Assembly: GCF_019468565.1 (NCBI RefSeq)
Contig: NZ_CP080521.1
Span: forward strand, 1 to 64,000
Origin: Pseudonocardia sp. DSM 110487
Lineage (GTDB): Bacteria > Actinomycetota > Actinomycetes > Mycobacteriales > Pseudonocardiaceae
Direction: 5' to 3'
DNA: 64,000 nt
Below the pieces are notes generated by a model. That model had not been told where the DNA came from and ran no database searches. It saw nothing but the letters and a program-made list of their open reading frames with translations. Below are positions 18,529-27,154 of the stretch, one piece after another (position 1 is the stretch's first letter; every line of letters begins with the position of its first letter). Made by a program: the position numbers and the translations under genes.

Positions 18529-19821
18529 TCACGAGAACAGCTCACCCACAGCCTTGCCGATCCCCTGCACGGCGGCGACCGCGACGAAGGCGGCGACGAG
18601 CCCGAGCCCGACGTTCTCCTTCCAGCTGTTCGTGTACCGGCCCATGATGTCCGCGCGGTTGAGCATCACGATGAGGGCGATCACGATCAGCAGCAGGAAC
18701 GGCGACGTCAGCACGTGGGACACCACGACGAGCGCCACGAATCCGGGCGCGTGCGGCAGGGACCACACGACCGCGAGCAGACCCCAGACGATCACCCAGC
18801 GGTAGGCGGGGTCGCTGGTGCGGCCGCCCGGGTAGCGCTCCTCCCGGCCGGGGCGCACCACGTGCAGTGCCTCGACCACCATCTTCGCCAGCGCGAAGAG
18901 CGACCCCGCCACCGTCGTCCACGCTGCCCCGAGCAGGCCGAGGTAGAAGATGTACGGGCCGACGGGGCCGACGGCGGCGCCCAGCGCGGCCGCGATGTCC
19001 CCGGCCTCGCTCACACCCTGCTTCCCGAACAGCACCTCGGCCCCGATCGCCCACACCGCGACGCCGAGGAACAGCACCACCATCGTGCCGAACAGCAGGT
19101 CGTACTGCTGCACGCGACGATGCGCCGGCGTGGTCCAGCCCTTCTCCCGCAGGAACTCCGGGTAGAAGAGGTTGGCCATCGAGCCGAGCGTGGCGAGCAC
19201 GAGGCTGGACGCCACCAGGCCGGAGTCGAAGAGGCCCTGCTGCGCCGGCAGCTCGAACGCGAAGCCCTTGACCAGCTCACCCCAGTTGATCCCGACGAGC
19301 GCGATGCCGACCACGAAGGTGAGCACCATGAGCGCCAGCACCACCTTGAAGATGCGCTCGATCAGCCGATAGGCGCCCTTGAGCGTGACGGCGAAGACCG
19401 ATAACGCCCCGATCACCGACCACCAGAACGTGGGCAGCCCGCCGAACAGCCCCTCCAGCGCCACGCCGACGCCGCTGAGGGTGAACGCCAGCAGGATGTG
19501 GGTGTAGAGCACGAACGAGACGAGCATCAGCCAGCCGAAGGCCGGGTGCGTCCTGGCGATGCCGCGCACGATGCTCGGGTCCTGCTGCATGTTGTAGAGC
19601 GGGTACTTGCCCAGTGCGTTCACAAAGACGAACCGGAAGACGAGCGAGAGCGGCAGCACCCACAGCAGGGCGTACCCGTAGTTGCCGCCCGCCACCGAGT
19701 TGTCGATCAGGTCGCCGGTGCCGACCCAGCTCAGCGCCACGACGATGCCGGGGCCGAATGCTCGCAGGTAGGCGAGGAAGTTGTTCGCCGGAGGTGCCAC
19801 GGCTCCCGGCCGCTCGGTCAT
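18529..19821 (-). CDS. NRAMP-fold transporter with altered metal-binding motifs
   Basis: This 430-residue inner-membrane protein has about 11 helices and the NRAMP layout. In TM1 the canonical DPGN metal motif is replaced: GPGIVVALSWVGTGDLIDNS...GGNYGYALLW, so Asp becomes Gly, Pro becomes Thr and Asn becomes Asp. In TM6 the usual MPHNL is replaced by SMANLFYPEF, losing the metal-ligand Met. The fold is clear, but manganese or iron transport is doubtful. Position as first gene of a sugar-acid catabolic operon suggests an organic acid or a different cation. ATG 19821 has GAGGGGA at good spacing. Confidence 0.75.
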   Translation of the reverse strand: MTERPGAVAPPANNFLAYLRAFGPGIVVALSWVGTGDLIDNSVAGGNYGYALLWVLPLSLVFRFVFVNALGKYPLYNMQQDPSIVRGIARTHPAFGWLMLVSFVLYTHILLAFTLSGVGVALEGLFGGLPTFWWSVIGALSVFAVTLKGAYRLIERIFKVVLALMVLTFVVGIALVGINWGELVKGFAFELPAQQGLFDSGLVASSLVLATLGSMANLFYPEFLREKGWTTPAHRRVQQYDLLFGTMVVLFLGVAVWAIGAEVLFGKQGVSEAGDIAAALGAAVGPVGPYIFYLGLLGAAWTTVAGSLFALAKMVVEALHVVRPGREERYPGGRTSDPAYRWVIVWGLLAVVWSLPHAPGFVALVVVSHVLTSPFLLLIVIALIVMLNRADIMGRYTNSWKENVGLGLVAAFVAVAAVQGIGKAVGELFS

Positions 19822-19864
19822 TCGTGTTCCCCTCGTCGTCGAGTGAACGGGCGTCTTGGTGTAC

Positions 19865-19874
19865 TGGTATACCA
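19865..19874. promoter_or_regulatory. Probable GntR operator TGGTATACCA between the divergent transporter and RraA-like genes
   Basis: This perfect 10-bp palindrome lies in the 78-bp gap between the two divergent genes. The identical palindrome occurs upstream of the gntR gene (21299-21308). FCD-type GntR proteins typically bind short palindromes of this kind. One site here could control both directions. Confidence 0.7.
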
Positions 19875-19899
19875 TCCGGATCGCTCGATGAGGAGGGTC

Positions 19900-20607
19900 A
19901 TGACGACCGAGACCGTGGACCGCGGCACGCTCGAGGCACTGGGCAGCGTCAGCACCGCTACCGTGACCACCCAGCTCATGGCGCGCGGCCTGCGCAACAC
20001 GTTCCTGCACGGGCTCGTGCCGCTGAACCCCTCGCAGACCCGCATGGTCGGCGAGGCGTTCACGCTGCGCTGCATCCCGTCGCGCGAGGACGTGGACACG
20101 CTGTCGGTGTTCCAGGACTACGACCACCCGCAGCGCAAGGCCGTCGAGACGGTGCCGCCCGGCGCGGTCCTCGTCGTCGACGCCCGGCGCCAGACGCGGG
20201 CGGCGTCGCTCGGTCACATCCTCGCCACGCGGCTGCTGCGCCGCGGCGTGGCCGGGTTCGTCACCGACGGGTCGGTACGCGACAGCGAGGGCTTCGCCGA
20301 ACTGGCGCTGCCGACGTTCGCGGCGGGCGCGGCGGCCACCACCAACCTCGCCCAGCACCACGCGGTGGACCTGAACGTGCCGATCGGCTGCGCCGAGGTG
20401 CCGGTCTACCCGGGCGACATCATGGTCGGCGACCGCGACGGCGTCGTCTGTGTGCCGCGGCACCTCGCGGCCGAGGTGGCCGCGGCGGCCGTCGAGCAGG
20501 AGCGGCTGGAGGCGTTCGTGCTCGAGAAGATCGAGTCGGGCGCGCCCCTGCGTGGCACGTACCCACCGGACGAGTCGACGCTCGCCGAGTTCCGCCGCCG
20601 TCGTTAG
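19900..20607 (+). CDS. RraA-like aldolase/decarboxylase family protein
   Basis: This 235-residue protein has the swivelling-domain fold of RraA and 4-hydroxy-4-methyl-2-oxoglutarate aldolase. Key segments are GAVLVVDARRQTRAASLGHIL, RGVAGFVTDGSVRDSEGF (Arg-Asp metal/substrate site) and PGDIMVGDRDGVVCVPR. Such proteins, despite the RNase-regulator name, are often metal-dependent retro-aldolases or oxaloacetate decarboxylases. Near a sugar-acid dehydratase, it may split the 2-keto-3-deoxy product to pyruvate and an aldehyde. ATG 19900 has AGGAGG only 3 bases away, and in-frame ATG 19888 lacks a ribosome site. The stop overlaps the convergent gntR stop. Confidence 0.82.
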   Translation: MTTETVDRGTLEALGSVSTATVTTQLMARGLRNTFLHGLVPLNPSQTRMVGEAFTLRCIPSREDVDTLSVFQDYDHPQRKAVETVPPGAVLVVDARRQTRAASLGHILATRLLRRGVAGFVTDGSVRDSEGFAELALPTFAAGAAATTNLAQHHAVDLNVPIGCAEVPVYPGDIMVGDRDGVVCVPRHLAAEVAAAAVEQERLEAFVLEKIESGAPLRGTYPPDESTLAEFRRRR

Positions 20608-21293
20608 CCTGCCGCGGCTCGCTCTCGCTCGTCCTGCAGCCGGGTGATCGAACGCTGGATGTGGCCCCGCATCAGTTCCTCGGCGTCGGCGGCCCTTCGT
20701 TCCTGGACCGCGGCGAGGATCTCGCGGTGCTCCTCCAGCTCGGCGCGCCAGGTCGGCCACTGCTCCCACAGCAGGCTCACGGTGCCGAGCGCGGTGAGGT
20801 CCTGCAGGTCGTCGAGGGAGCGGATCACCAGTTCGTTCGCGCAGGTGGAGTAGATGCTGCGGTGGAACCGCCGGTTGGCGAGACTCAGCCCGGGGTGGTC
20901 GTCCGCCTCGACGAAGCGCGCCGCGTCGTCGAGCGCGCGGCGCGCCTCGGCGGCGTCGAACGTGCCGGTGGCGGCCACCTGGCCCGCGGCCCACGGCTCG
21001 ACCAGCAGCCGCATCTCGTAGACCTGCTGCACGTCCTCCGGTCGCAGGCGACGTACGGCGACCCCGCGGTTGCGGGTGGGCGTGAGCAGGCCCGACGAGG
21101 TCAGCGCGATCAGCGCCTCGCGCACCGGGGTCTTGGAGACGCCGAGGAGGTCGGCCAGCTTGCGCTCGACGAGCAGCTCGTCCGGCCGGAGCCGGCCGGA
21201 CAGGATCGCGGACTTGATCGACGCGGCCACCAGGTCCGACCGCGTGGTCGAGCGGCCGAGCGGCGGCAGCACGGCCGCCTCGTCGTGCACCAT
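20604..21293 (-). CDS. GntR family regulator, FCD (FadR) subfamily
   Basis: This 229-residue regulator has an N-terminal winged helix-turn-helix (SDLVAASIKSAILSGRLRPDE, ERKLADLLGVSKTPVREAL; about 20-85). A C-terminal all-helical FCD ligand domain follows, with the metal-site pattern in LANRRFHRSIYSTCAN and HREILAAVQ. The family usually represses catabolic operons and is released by an acid substrate or intermediate. The palindrome TGGTATACCA lies 6-15 bases before its ATG and again upstream of the transporter/aldolase pair, so autoregulation plus control of the locus is likely. Confidence 0.9.
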   Translation of the reverse strand: MVHDEAAVLPPLGRSTTRSDLVAASIKSAILSGRLRPDELLVERKLADLLGVSKTPVREALIALTSSGLLTPTRNRGVAVRRLRPEDVQQVYEMRLLVEPWAAGQVAATGTFDAAEARRALDDAARFVEADDHPGLSLANRRFHRSIYSTCANELVIRSLDDLQDLTALGTVSLLWEQWPTWRAELEEHREILAAVQERRAADAEELMRGHIQRSITRLQDERERAAAG

Positions 21294-21298
21294 CGCCT

Positions 21299-21308
21299 TG
21301 GTATACCA
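21299..21308. promoter_or_regulatory. Probable GntR operator TGGTATACCA upstream of gntR and the LLM oxidoreductase gene
   Basis: This is identical to the palindrome at 19865-19874. It lies immediately upstream of the gntR start on one strand and about 40 bp before the LLM gene on the other. It sits next to a candidate rightward promoter, TTGCCG (21312-21317) and TACTGT (21334-21339), with 16-bp spacing. Confidence 0.7.
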
Positions 21309-21347
21309 CGCTTGCCGACGGGCGAATGCGGACTACTGTCACGAAGC

Positions 21348-22244
21348 GTGAAGCTCGGTGTCTCGCTCCCCACGACAGGTTCGACCGCGAGTGCCGACAC
21401 CATCGGCACGGTGGCCGAGACGGCGGAACGCATCGGCCTCGACACGGTGTGGACGTTCGAGCGCCTTCTGTCCCCCACCGCGGGCGGCCTGATGGACGGG
21501 CAGACGGTTCCGCTACCGGACGCGTACGACTCCGTGCTCGCGCCGCTCGAGGTACTGGCGTTCGCCGCGGCGCGCACCAGCCGGATCACGCTCGGCACCA
21601 GCATCATGGTTGCCCTGCTGCACAACCCAGCCGACCTCGCGCGCCGGTTCGCCACGCTCGACCGGCTCAGCGGCGGTCGGGTGGTCGCGGGGCTCGGCCA
21701 GGGTTGGATGGCGCAGGAGTTCGAGGCCGCTGGTGTGCCGCTGAGCAGTCGTGGCCCCCGCTTCAGCGAGTTCATCGAAGCGGTGCGCGCAGTCTGGGGA
21801 TCCGACCCGGTCTCGTACGACGGCCGCTTCTACCGGATCGAGGAGTCGAACGTCGGCCCGAAGCCGCTACGGGATGACATTCCGATCCTCGCCGGCGCTG
21901 CATCGCCGGGCGGGATCCAGCGCGCCGCCCGGCTCGGGCTGGGCCTGAACCCCGTGTGGTTCGGCTGGGAGGCGCTCGAGGGCACGGTGGAGGTGTACCG
22001 CGCCGCGGCCGAAGAGGCAGGTCGCGACCCGGCGACGCTCCCGGTGGTCGTGCGGGTCAACCAGTTCCCCGCGACCGAGCCCACCGCTGACGGCGCGTCG
22101 CCTACCGGTTCGCCCGCGCAGATCGTCGAGGCGATCCCGCGGCTGGAGCGGATCGGGGTCACAGAGCTGCTCTGGAATTTCGACGAGGGCCCGGTCGAGG
22201 AGCAGTTCCCGCGGCTCGCCGAGCTGGTCGGAGCGTCGGTCTGA
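21348..22244 (+). CDS. LLM class (luciferase-like) flavin/F420-dependent oxidoreductase
   Basis: This 298-residue TIM-barrel protein opens MKLGVSLPTTGSTASADTIG. It has family segments LGTSIMVALLHNPADLARRFATLDRLSGGRVVAGLGQGW and ILAGAASPGGIQRAARLGLG. The family includes bacterial luciferase, F420-dependent dehydrogenases and FMN monooxygenases; cofactor and substrate cannot be fixed. GTG 21348 is only about 9 bases from a -10-like TACTGT, so the mRNA may be nearly leaderless. It is divergent from gntR with a shared operator. glgX follows after 5 bases. Confidence 0.83.
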   Translation: MKLGVSLPTTGSTASADTIGTVAETAERIGLDTVWTFERLLSPTAGGLMDGQTVPLPDAYDSVLAPLEVLAFAAARTSRITLGTSIMVALLHNPADLARRFATLDRLSGGRVVAGLGQGWMAQEFEAAGVPLSSRGPRFSEFIEAVRAVWGSDPVSYDGRFYRIEESNVGPKPLRDDIPILAGAASPGGIQRAARLGLGLNPVWFGWEALEGTVEVYRAAAEEAGRDPATLPVVVRVNQFPATEPTADGASPTGSPAQIVEAIPRLERIGVTELLWNFDEGPVEEQFPRLAELVGASV

Positions 22245-22249
22245 CCCGA

Positions 22250-24376
22250 GTGTCCCAAGTGGAGATCTGGCCGGGCTCGCCGTACCCACTGGGCGCCAAC
22301 TACGACGGGGGCGGCACGAACTTCGCGCTCTTCTCCGAGGTCGCCGAGCGCGTAGAACTATGTCTGTTCGACGAGAACGGCAGGGAGACGCGCGTCGACC
22401 TCCCCGAGCGCGAGGTGCTGATCTGGCACGGCTACCTGCCGCGCGTGCGCCCCGGGCAGCGCTACGGCTTCCGCGTGCACGGCCCGTACGACCCACGGGC
22501 CGGCCTGCGATGCAACCCGGCGAAGCTGCTGCTCGACCCGTACTCCAAGGCGATCGACGGGCACGTGCGCTGGGACGAGGCGCTCTTCTCCTACCGGTTC
22601 GGTGAGCCGCGCTCGCTGAACCACACCGACTCGGCGCCGTACATGCCGCGCTCGGTGGTGGTGAGCCCGTTCTTCGACTGGACGGGTGATCGGTCGCTGC
22701 GCATCCCGTACCACGAGACCGTGATCTACGAGGCGCACGTCAAGGGCATGACGATGACGCACCCGGACGTGCCGCCCGAGATCAGGGGGACCTATTCGGG
22801 GCTCGTCCACCCGGTGATGATCAAGCACCTCAAGGACCTGGGCGTCACCGCCATCGAGCTGATGCCGGTGCACCAGTTCGTGCACGACCACGGGCTGGGG
22901 CAGCGCGGCCTGTCGAACTACTGGGGCTACAACACGATCGGCTTCTTCGCCCCGCACAACGACTACGCGTCCTTCGGCACCCGCGGCGAGCAGGTGCAGG
23001 AGTTCAAGAACATGGTCAAGCAGTTCCACCGGGCCGGGATCGAGGTCATCCTCGACGTCGTCTACAACCACACCGCGGAGGGCAGCCACCTCGGACCGAC
23101 GCTGTCGTTCCGGGGCATCGACAATCCCAACTACTACCGGCTGGTGCCCGACCAGCCGGAGTTCTACGACGACACCACCGGCACCGGGAACAGCCTCAAC
23201 GTCCGGGCCCACGAGTCACTGCGCCTGATCATGGACTCGCTGCGGTACTGGGTGCTCGAGATGCACGTCGACGGCTTCCGCTTCGACCTCGCCGCCGCTC
23301 TGGCCAGGGAGTTCCACGCGGTCGATCGGCTCGCCGCGTTCTTCGACCTCGTCAACCAGGACCCCGTGATCAGCCAGGTCAAGCTGATCGCCGAGCCGTG
23401 GGACGTCGGCGAGGGCGGCTACCAGGTCGGCGGCTTCCCGTCGCTGTGGACCGAGTGGAACGGGAAGTTCCGCGACACAGTGCGCGACTTCTGGCGCGGC
23501 GAGCCGGCGAGCCTCGGCGAGTTCGCATCGCGCTTCACCGGTTCGTCCGACCTGTACGAGAAGGACAACCGCAGGCCGATCGCGTCCATCAACTTCGTCA
23601 CCGCCCACGACGGGTTCACCCTGAACGACCTCGTCTCCTACAACGACAAGCACAACGAGGCCAACGGCGAGGACAACCGCGACGGGGAGGGCCACAACCG
23701 GTCGTGGAACCACGGCGCAGAGGGCCCGACCGACGACGGTGCGGTCCACGCGCTTCGGGAGCGGCAGAAGCGCAACTTCATCGCGACGCTGCTGCTGTCG
23801 CAGGGCGTGCCGATGCTCGCCCACGGCGACGAGATCGGCCGAACCCAGCACGGCAACAACAACGTGTACTGCCAGGACAACGAGCTCGCGTGGGTGGACT
23901 GGTCGATCGCACGGGACAACTCCGTGCTCACCGACTTCATCTCCCAGGTCGCCGCGCTGCGCCGCGAGCACCCGGTCTTCCGCAGGCGGCGCTTCTTCCA
24001 GGGCCGGTCCATCCGAGGATCCGACATCGGGGACATCGCGTGGCTCCGCCCGGACGGGCAGCCGATGAGCGAGGAGGACTGGAACACCGGGTTCGCGCGT
24101 TCGCTGGCCATCTACCTCAACGGTGAGGGCATCCCCGAGCGCGACGCGATCGGCCGCCGCGTCGTGGACGACTCGTTCCTGCTGCTGTTCAACGCCCACC
24201 ACCAGGCCGTTCCGTTCACCTTGCCCGGCGAGGCGTACGGGCGGATCTGGACGATCGTGGTCGACACCGCCGACCCGCTGCGGGCGCGCGCCCGCAGGCG
24301 GGAACGCGACGCGCGGCCGGGTGGAAGGCTCCGCATCACGGCGCGCTCACTGATGGTGCTGCGCAAGCACTATTGA
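22250..24376 (+). CDS. glgX: Glycogen debranching enzyme GlgX
   Basis: This enzyme hydrolyses alpha-1,6 branches of glycogen limit dextrins. The 708-residue product has an N-terminal CBM48 domain (PLGANYDGGGTNFALFSEVAERVELCLFD) and a GH13 barrel. Catalytic residues are Asp346 (DGFRFDLA), Glu382 (LIAEPWD) and Asp454 (TAHDGFTLNDLVSYN). A beta-domain closes the protein. The length and the NEANGEDNRDGEGHNRSWNHGAEG segment are typical of GlgX. GTG 22250 lies 5 bases after the LLM stop. No other glycogen or trehalose gene is visible nearby. Confidence 0.95.
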   Translation: MSQVEIWPGSPYPLGANYDGGGTNFALFSEVAERVELCLFDENGRETRVDLPEREVLIWHGYLPRVRPGQRYGFRVHGPYDPRAGLRCNPAKLLLDPYSKAIDGHVRWDEALFSYRFGEPRSLNHTDSAPYMPRSVVVSPFFDWTGDRSLRIPYHETVIYEAHVKGMTMTHPDVPPEIRGTYSGLVHPVMIKHLKDLGVTAIELMPVHQFVHDHGLGQRGLSNYWGYNTIGFFAPHNDYASFGTRGEQVQEFKNMVKQFHRAGIEVILDVVYNHTAEGSHLGPTLSFRGIDNPNYYRLVPDQPEFYDDTTGTGNSLNVRAHESLRLIMDSLRYWVLEMHVDGFRFDLAAALAREFHAVDRLAAFFDLVNQDPVISQVKLIAEPWDVGEGGYQVGGFPSLWTEWNGKFRDTVRDFWRGEPASLGEFASRFTGSSDLYEKDNRRPIASINFVTAHDGFTLNDLVSYNDKHNEANGEDNRDGEGHNRSWNHGAEGPTDDGAVHALRERQKRNFIATLLLSQGVPMLAHGDEIGRTQHGNNNVYCQDNELAWVDWSIARDNSVLTDFISQVAALRREHPVFRRRRFFQGRSIRGSDIGDIAWLRPDGQPMSEEDWNTGFARSLAIYLNGEGIPERDAIGRRVVDDSFLLLFNAHHQAVPFTLPGEAYGRIWTIVVDTADPLRARARRRERDARPGGRLRITARSLMVLRKHY

Positions 24377-24387
24377 CCGGAGGACAC

Positions 24388-24714
24388 ATGATCTTCATCG
24401 TCGCCAAGTTCACGATCCGGCCCGAGCACGCCGACCAGTGGCTCGACCGGGTGGCCGACTTCACCGAGGCCACCCGGGCCGAGCCGGGCAACATCTTCTT
24501 CGAGTGGTCCCGCAGCGTCACCGATCCGAACCAGTTCGTGGTGGTCGAGGCGTTCCAGGACGATGCAGCGGCCGCACACGTGGGGTCCGACCACTTCAAG
24601 ACCTTCATCGGTTGGGCGCCGGACGTCGTGGCCACCACGCCCGACATCGTGAGCGTGCAGGGTGTCCCCGGCGAGGGCTGGTCGAAGATGGGCGAGATCA
24701 GCCCTCGAACCTGA
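24388..24714 (+). CDS. Antibiotic biosynthesis monooxygenase (ABM) domain protein
   Basis: This 108-residue protein has the dimeric alpha/beta barrel of the ABM/YgiN family: MIFIVAKFTIRPEHADQWL at the start, then EPGNIFFEWSRSVTDPNQFVVVEAFQD and VGSDHFKTFI. Members oxidise quinol-like substrates or degrade haem without a bound cofactor, and many are uncharacterised. ATG 24388 has GGAGGAC at ideal spacing. It follows glgX by 11 bases. Confidence 0.85.
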   Translation: MIFIVAKFTIRPEHADQWLDRVADFTEATRAEPGNIFFEWSRSVTDPNQFVVVEAFQDDAAAAHVGSDHFKTFIGWAPDVVATTPDIVSVQGVPGEGWSKMGEISPRT

Positions 24715-24722
24715 GACGTCGG

Positions 24723-25139
24723 TCAGCGAGCCCTGCGCAAGCCGATCCACTGCAGGTCGGCGAACACCGCCACGGCGGCGGCCTGGGCGAGCACCACGGC
24801 CACGCCGAGTGCGGTGAACGTGTCCCACCCGGCCACTGCGGCACCGATGCTGCCCAGGACCCAGGCGCTGTTCCCCAGGACGACCGTCCATGCGGCGGCC
24901 CTCGGAATCACCGGCCGTGCGGCGATGAACACGAGCGCGAGCGCGTAGGCGACGAGGAACGCGCCGGTCCCGCGCAGCCCGCCTGCTGTCATGCCGAGCG
25001 GGTCGGCCAGCGGCGCGGCCGCAAGGAGCCCCAGCAGACCCAACGCGCCTGATCCGGCGGCGTCGAGCCGGAGGGCGAACCGGAGCAGCAAGCCTCCATC
25101 ACGGACGGAGACGATGCGAGCGAGCGAGAGGGCGGTCAT
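24723..25139 (-). CDS. Small integral membrane protein, unknown function
   Basis: This 138-residue protein has about four hydrophobic helices: GSGALGLLGLLAAAPLADPL, TGAFLVAYALALVFIA, AAAWTVVLGNSAWVLGSIGA and ALGVAVVLAQAAAVAVFADL. It ends in a basic tail. The layout resembles small DoxX-like or integral membrane proteins of actinobacteria, but I cannot place it. ATG 25139 has AGGAGG on the minus strand at good spacing. A longer frame upstream is composition-driven. It converges with the ABM gene (8-bp gap). Confidence 0.7.
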   Translation of the reverse strand: MTALSLARIVSVRDGGLLLRFALRLDAAGSGALGLLGLLAAAPLADPLGMTAGGLRGTGAFLVAYALALVFIAARPVIPRAAAWTVVLGNSAWVLGSIGAAVAGWDTFTALGVAVVLAQAAAVAVFADLQWIGLRRAR

Positions 25140-25294
25140 GGCGATCCTCCTGACGTCGGTGCTGTCGGGATCGACTCTCGCCCGGGATGGGTCGTCGGGT
25201 CGATGACGTCGGAGGTAAGGCCTGCGCGACCAGCGGGCGGACGGGATAGGTCCGGGCGGCCGGCACGTGCGCCCGGACCTATCGCACCCGACCG

Positions 25295-25783
25295 TCAGGA
25301 ACGGACGTCGTTGTTCGCGGTTGCGCCCAGCACCTGGCCGGGGACGGTGTCGAACATCGAACCGGCGTCGAGCCGCTGCATCGCGCTGTCCTGCTGCTGA
25401 GGTGCGGCGGACCGGAACTCGACGTCGGTGCTCCGCGTCGGCTGGGTGTTCCCGACGTTGACGGTGTCGCCCGTGCTCGGCAGCGCGTTGGTGGGCAGCT
25501 GGCGGGACGCGGGCAGCTGGGGGAGCCCGCGGTCCGCGGTGTAGACGCCGGTGCCCTGGATCGTGAAGAGCTGGGGCAGGTCGGGCAGGTCCGAGGTCTT
25601 GGGCGCGTTGCCGACGACGTTCGGCGTGGAGCGGGTGTCGGGTGCGGGGGCGGCCTCGTCCGTGGACGGCCGCTCGGGGGCCGCGGGGGCGGCGAACGCG
25701 GGACCCGCGAGCCCGACGCCCGCGGCGGCGATCCCGGCCACGGCAGCGGTGGCGCGCAAGGTGCGCCGTGCAAGCTCGCTCAT
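25295..25783 (-). CDS. Secreted protein of unknown function
   Basis: This 162-residue product has a clear Sec signal: RRTLRATAAVAGIAAAGVGL, then the AFA-APA cleavage site near residue 30. The mature part is Pro/Ser/Thr-rich with few charges and no Cys, and contains DLPDLPQLF and LPQLPASRQLPTNALPSTGD. No known domain is recognised. ATG 25783 (MSELARR) has AAGGGA six bases upstream, and an upstream extension lacks signal-like character. The gene is divergent from the hydrolase gene across a 162-bp gap. Confidence 0.7.
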   Translation of the reverse strand: MSELARRTLRATAAVAGIAAAGVGLAGPAFAAPAAPERPSTDEAAPAPDTRSTPNVVGNAPKTSDLPDLPQLFTIQGTGVYTADRGLPQLPASRQLPTNALPSTGDTVNVGNTQPTRSTDVEFRSAAPQQQDSAMQRLDAGSMFDTVPGQVLGATANNDVRS

Positions 25784-25945
25784 CGAGTATCCCTTCGTGC
25801 TGGCTGTCGTCGAGGGCGACGCTGATCTCTGGTGGACAACGAGGTGGGCGAGTGGCAGTTGCCACGGATCCACCGCTCGTGGCTGCCGGTTCACCCGAAC
25901 CGGTGGCTGGGGAAACCGCAGGTGGGGACCCGGTCACCGGGTGGA

Positions 25946-27154
25946 GTGAGCGTGAGCGGCTGCGCGCTGCACACGGTGGCGGGCATCATCATCGGCGTGA
26001 TGCTGCTGCGGCGGGTGGGAGCCGGGCTCGGCGTCGGCCTCGGCATGGGGGCGGGTGCGGCCGGGATCGGGTGGTTCTACTCCTCGGTTCTGCTCGACAC
26101 GTCAGCTCGACCGGTCTTCCCGGAACGGGTGCTCGCGGTCGCCGACGGTGCGATCACGCTCACGGCCAGCCGCCTCACGACGCAGCCCGGTACCTGGGGG
26201 CTGCGGTGGGCGTCCGACCACGAGAGCGGGCTCGCGGTGCTGGGTCCGGTGGCAGGGGAGAGCAAGCACGAGGTGGTCCGGCCGCTCATCGGCGGGGATC
26301 GTCCCGAGCCCGGATCCGCGGCTGTGCTCGACGCCGGACCGTACGACCCGGATCCGGCGGCGCGCGGTCTCGCGTTCGAGAACGTCGACGTGCCCGGCCC
26401 GCTGGGCTCCTACCCCGCCTGGTTCGTCCCGGCGGACGGGGACACCTGGGCGGTGCTGGTGCACGGAAGGGGTGGAGCGCGCCGAGAGGCGTTGCGGATC
26501 CTCCCGGCGCTGCACGCGCTCGGGCTCCAGCAGCTGGTGATCAGCTACCGGAACGATGTGGACGCCCCGGCCAGCCCGGACGGCTACTACCACCTCGGCG
26601 ACACCGAGTGGGAGGACGTCGAGGCCGCGGTCCGGTTCGCGGTGGAGCGTGGTGCGCGGCGGATCGTGCTGTTCGGCTGGTCGATGGGTGGTGCGGTCAC
26701 CGGCGCCTTCCTCGACCGCTCGGCCGACGCCGCCCGTGTGGCGGCCGTCGTCTGGGATGCCCCGCTGGTCGACTGGCGTGCCACGCTGCGCCAGCAGGCG
26801 CGCAACCGGCGTCTCCCGCCCGGGTTCTCCCCGCTGGCCAGTGCGGTGACGAGCCGCCGGATCGGGATCGACTTCAACCGCTTCGACCTGGTGCGCAACC
26901 CGCCTGCTGTCCGGCCACCGACACTGGTCGTGCACAGCGCAGGCGACACGGCAGTTCCGGTCTCGGCCAGCAGGGCGCTCGCCGCCGCCAGCGGGGATCT
27001 GGGATGGCCCATGCGCTACCTCGAGGTACCCCTCGTCGAACACACCGCATCGTGGAACGCCGACCCCGCTGCCTACGAGCAGGAGGTCACGTCCTTCCTC
27101 GCCGAGGTGCTGGACGGACGCCCCGAGGGCGGTGCTGGCACGATGGGGGTGTGA
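25946..27154 (+). CDS. Membrane-anchored alpha/beta hydrolase
   Basis: This product of about 402 residues has an N-terminal hydrophobic, Gly-rich anchor (VAGIIIGVMLLRR then VGAGLGVGLGMGAGAAGIGWFY). An alpha/beta-hydrolase domain follows: oxyanion region LVHGRGGARRE, nucleophile elbow LFGWSMGGAVTG (Ser), acid HSAGDTAVPV and His in VPLVEHTASWN. It is likely an extracytoplasmic or membrane-facing esterase/peptidase; the substrate is unknown. The start is uncertain among GTG 25946, GTG 25952 and ATG 26000. The stop overlaps the cyclophilin start by 4 bases. Confidence 0.8.
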   Translation: MSVSGCALHTVAGIIIGVMLLRRVGAGLGVGLGMGAGAAGIGWFYSSVLLDTSARPVFPERVLAVADGAITLTASRLTTQPGTWGLRWASDHESGLAVLGPVAGESKHEVVRPLIGGDRPEPGSAAVLDAGPYDPDPAARGLAFENVDVPGPLGSYPAWFVPADGDTWAVLVHGRGGARREALRILPALHALGLQQLVISYRNDVDAPASPDGYYHLGDTEWEDVEAAVRFAVERGARRIVLFGWSMGGAVTGAFLDRSADAARVAAVVWDAPLVDWRATLRQQARNRRLPPGFSPLASAVTSRRIGIDFNRFDLVRNPPAVRPPTLVVHSAGDTAVPVSASRALAAASGDLGWPMRYLEVPLVEHTASWNADPAAYEQEVTSFLAEVLDGRPEGGAGTMGV

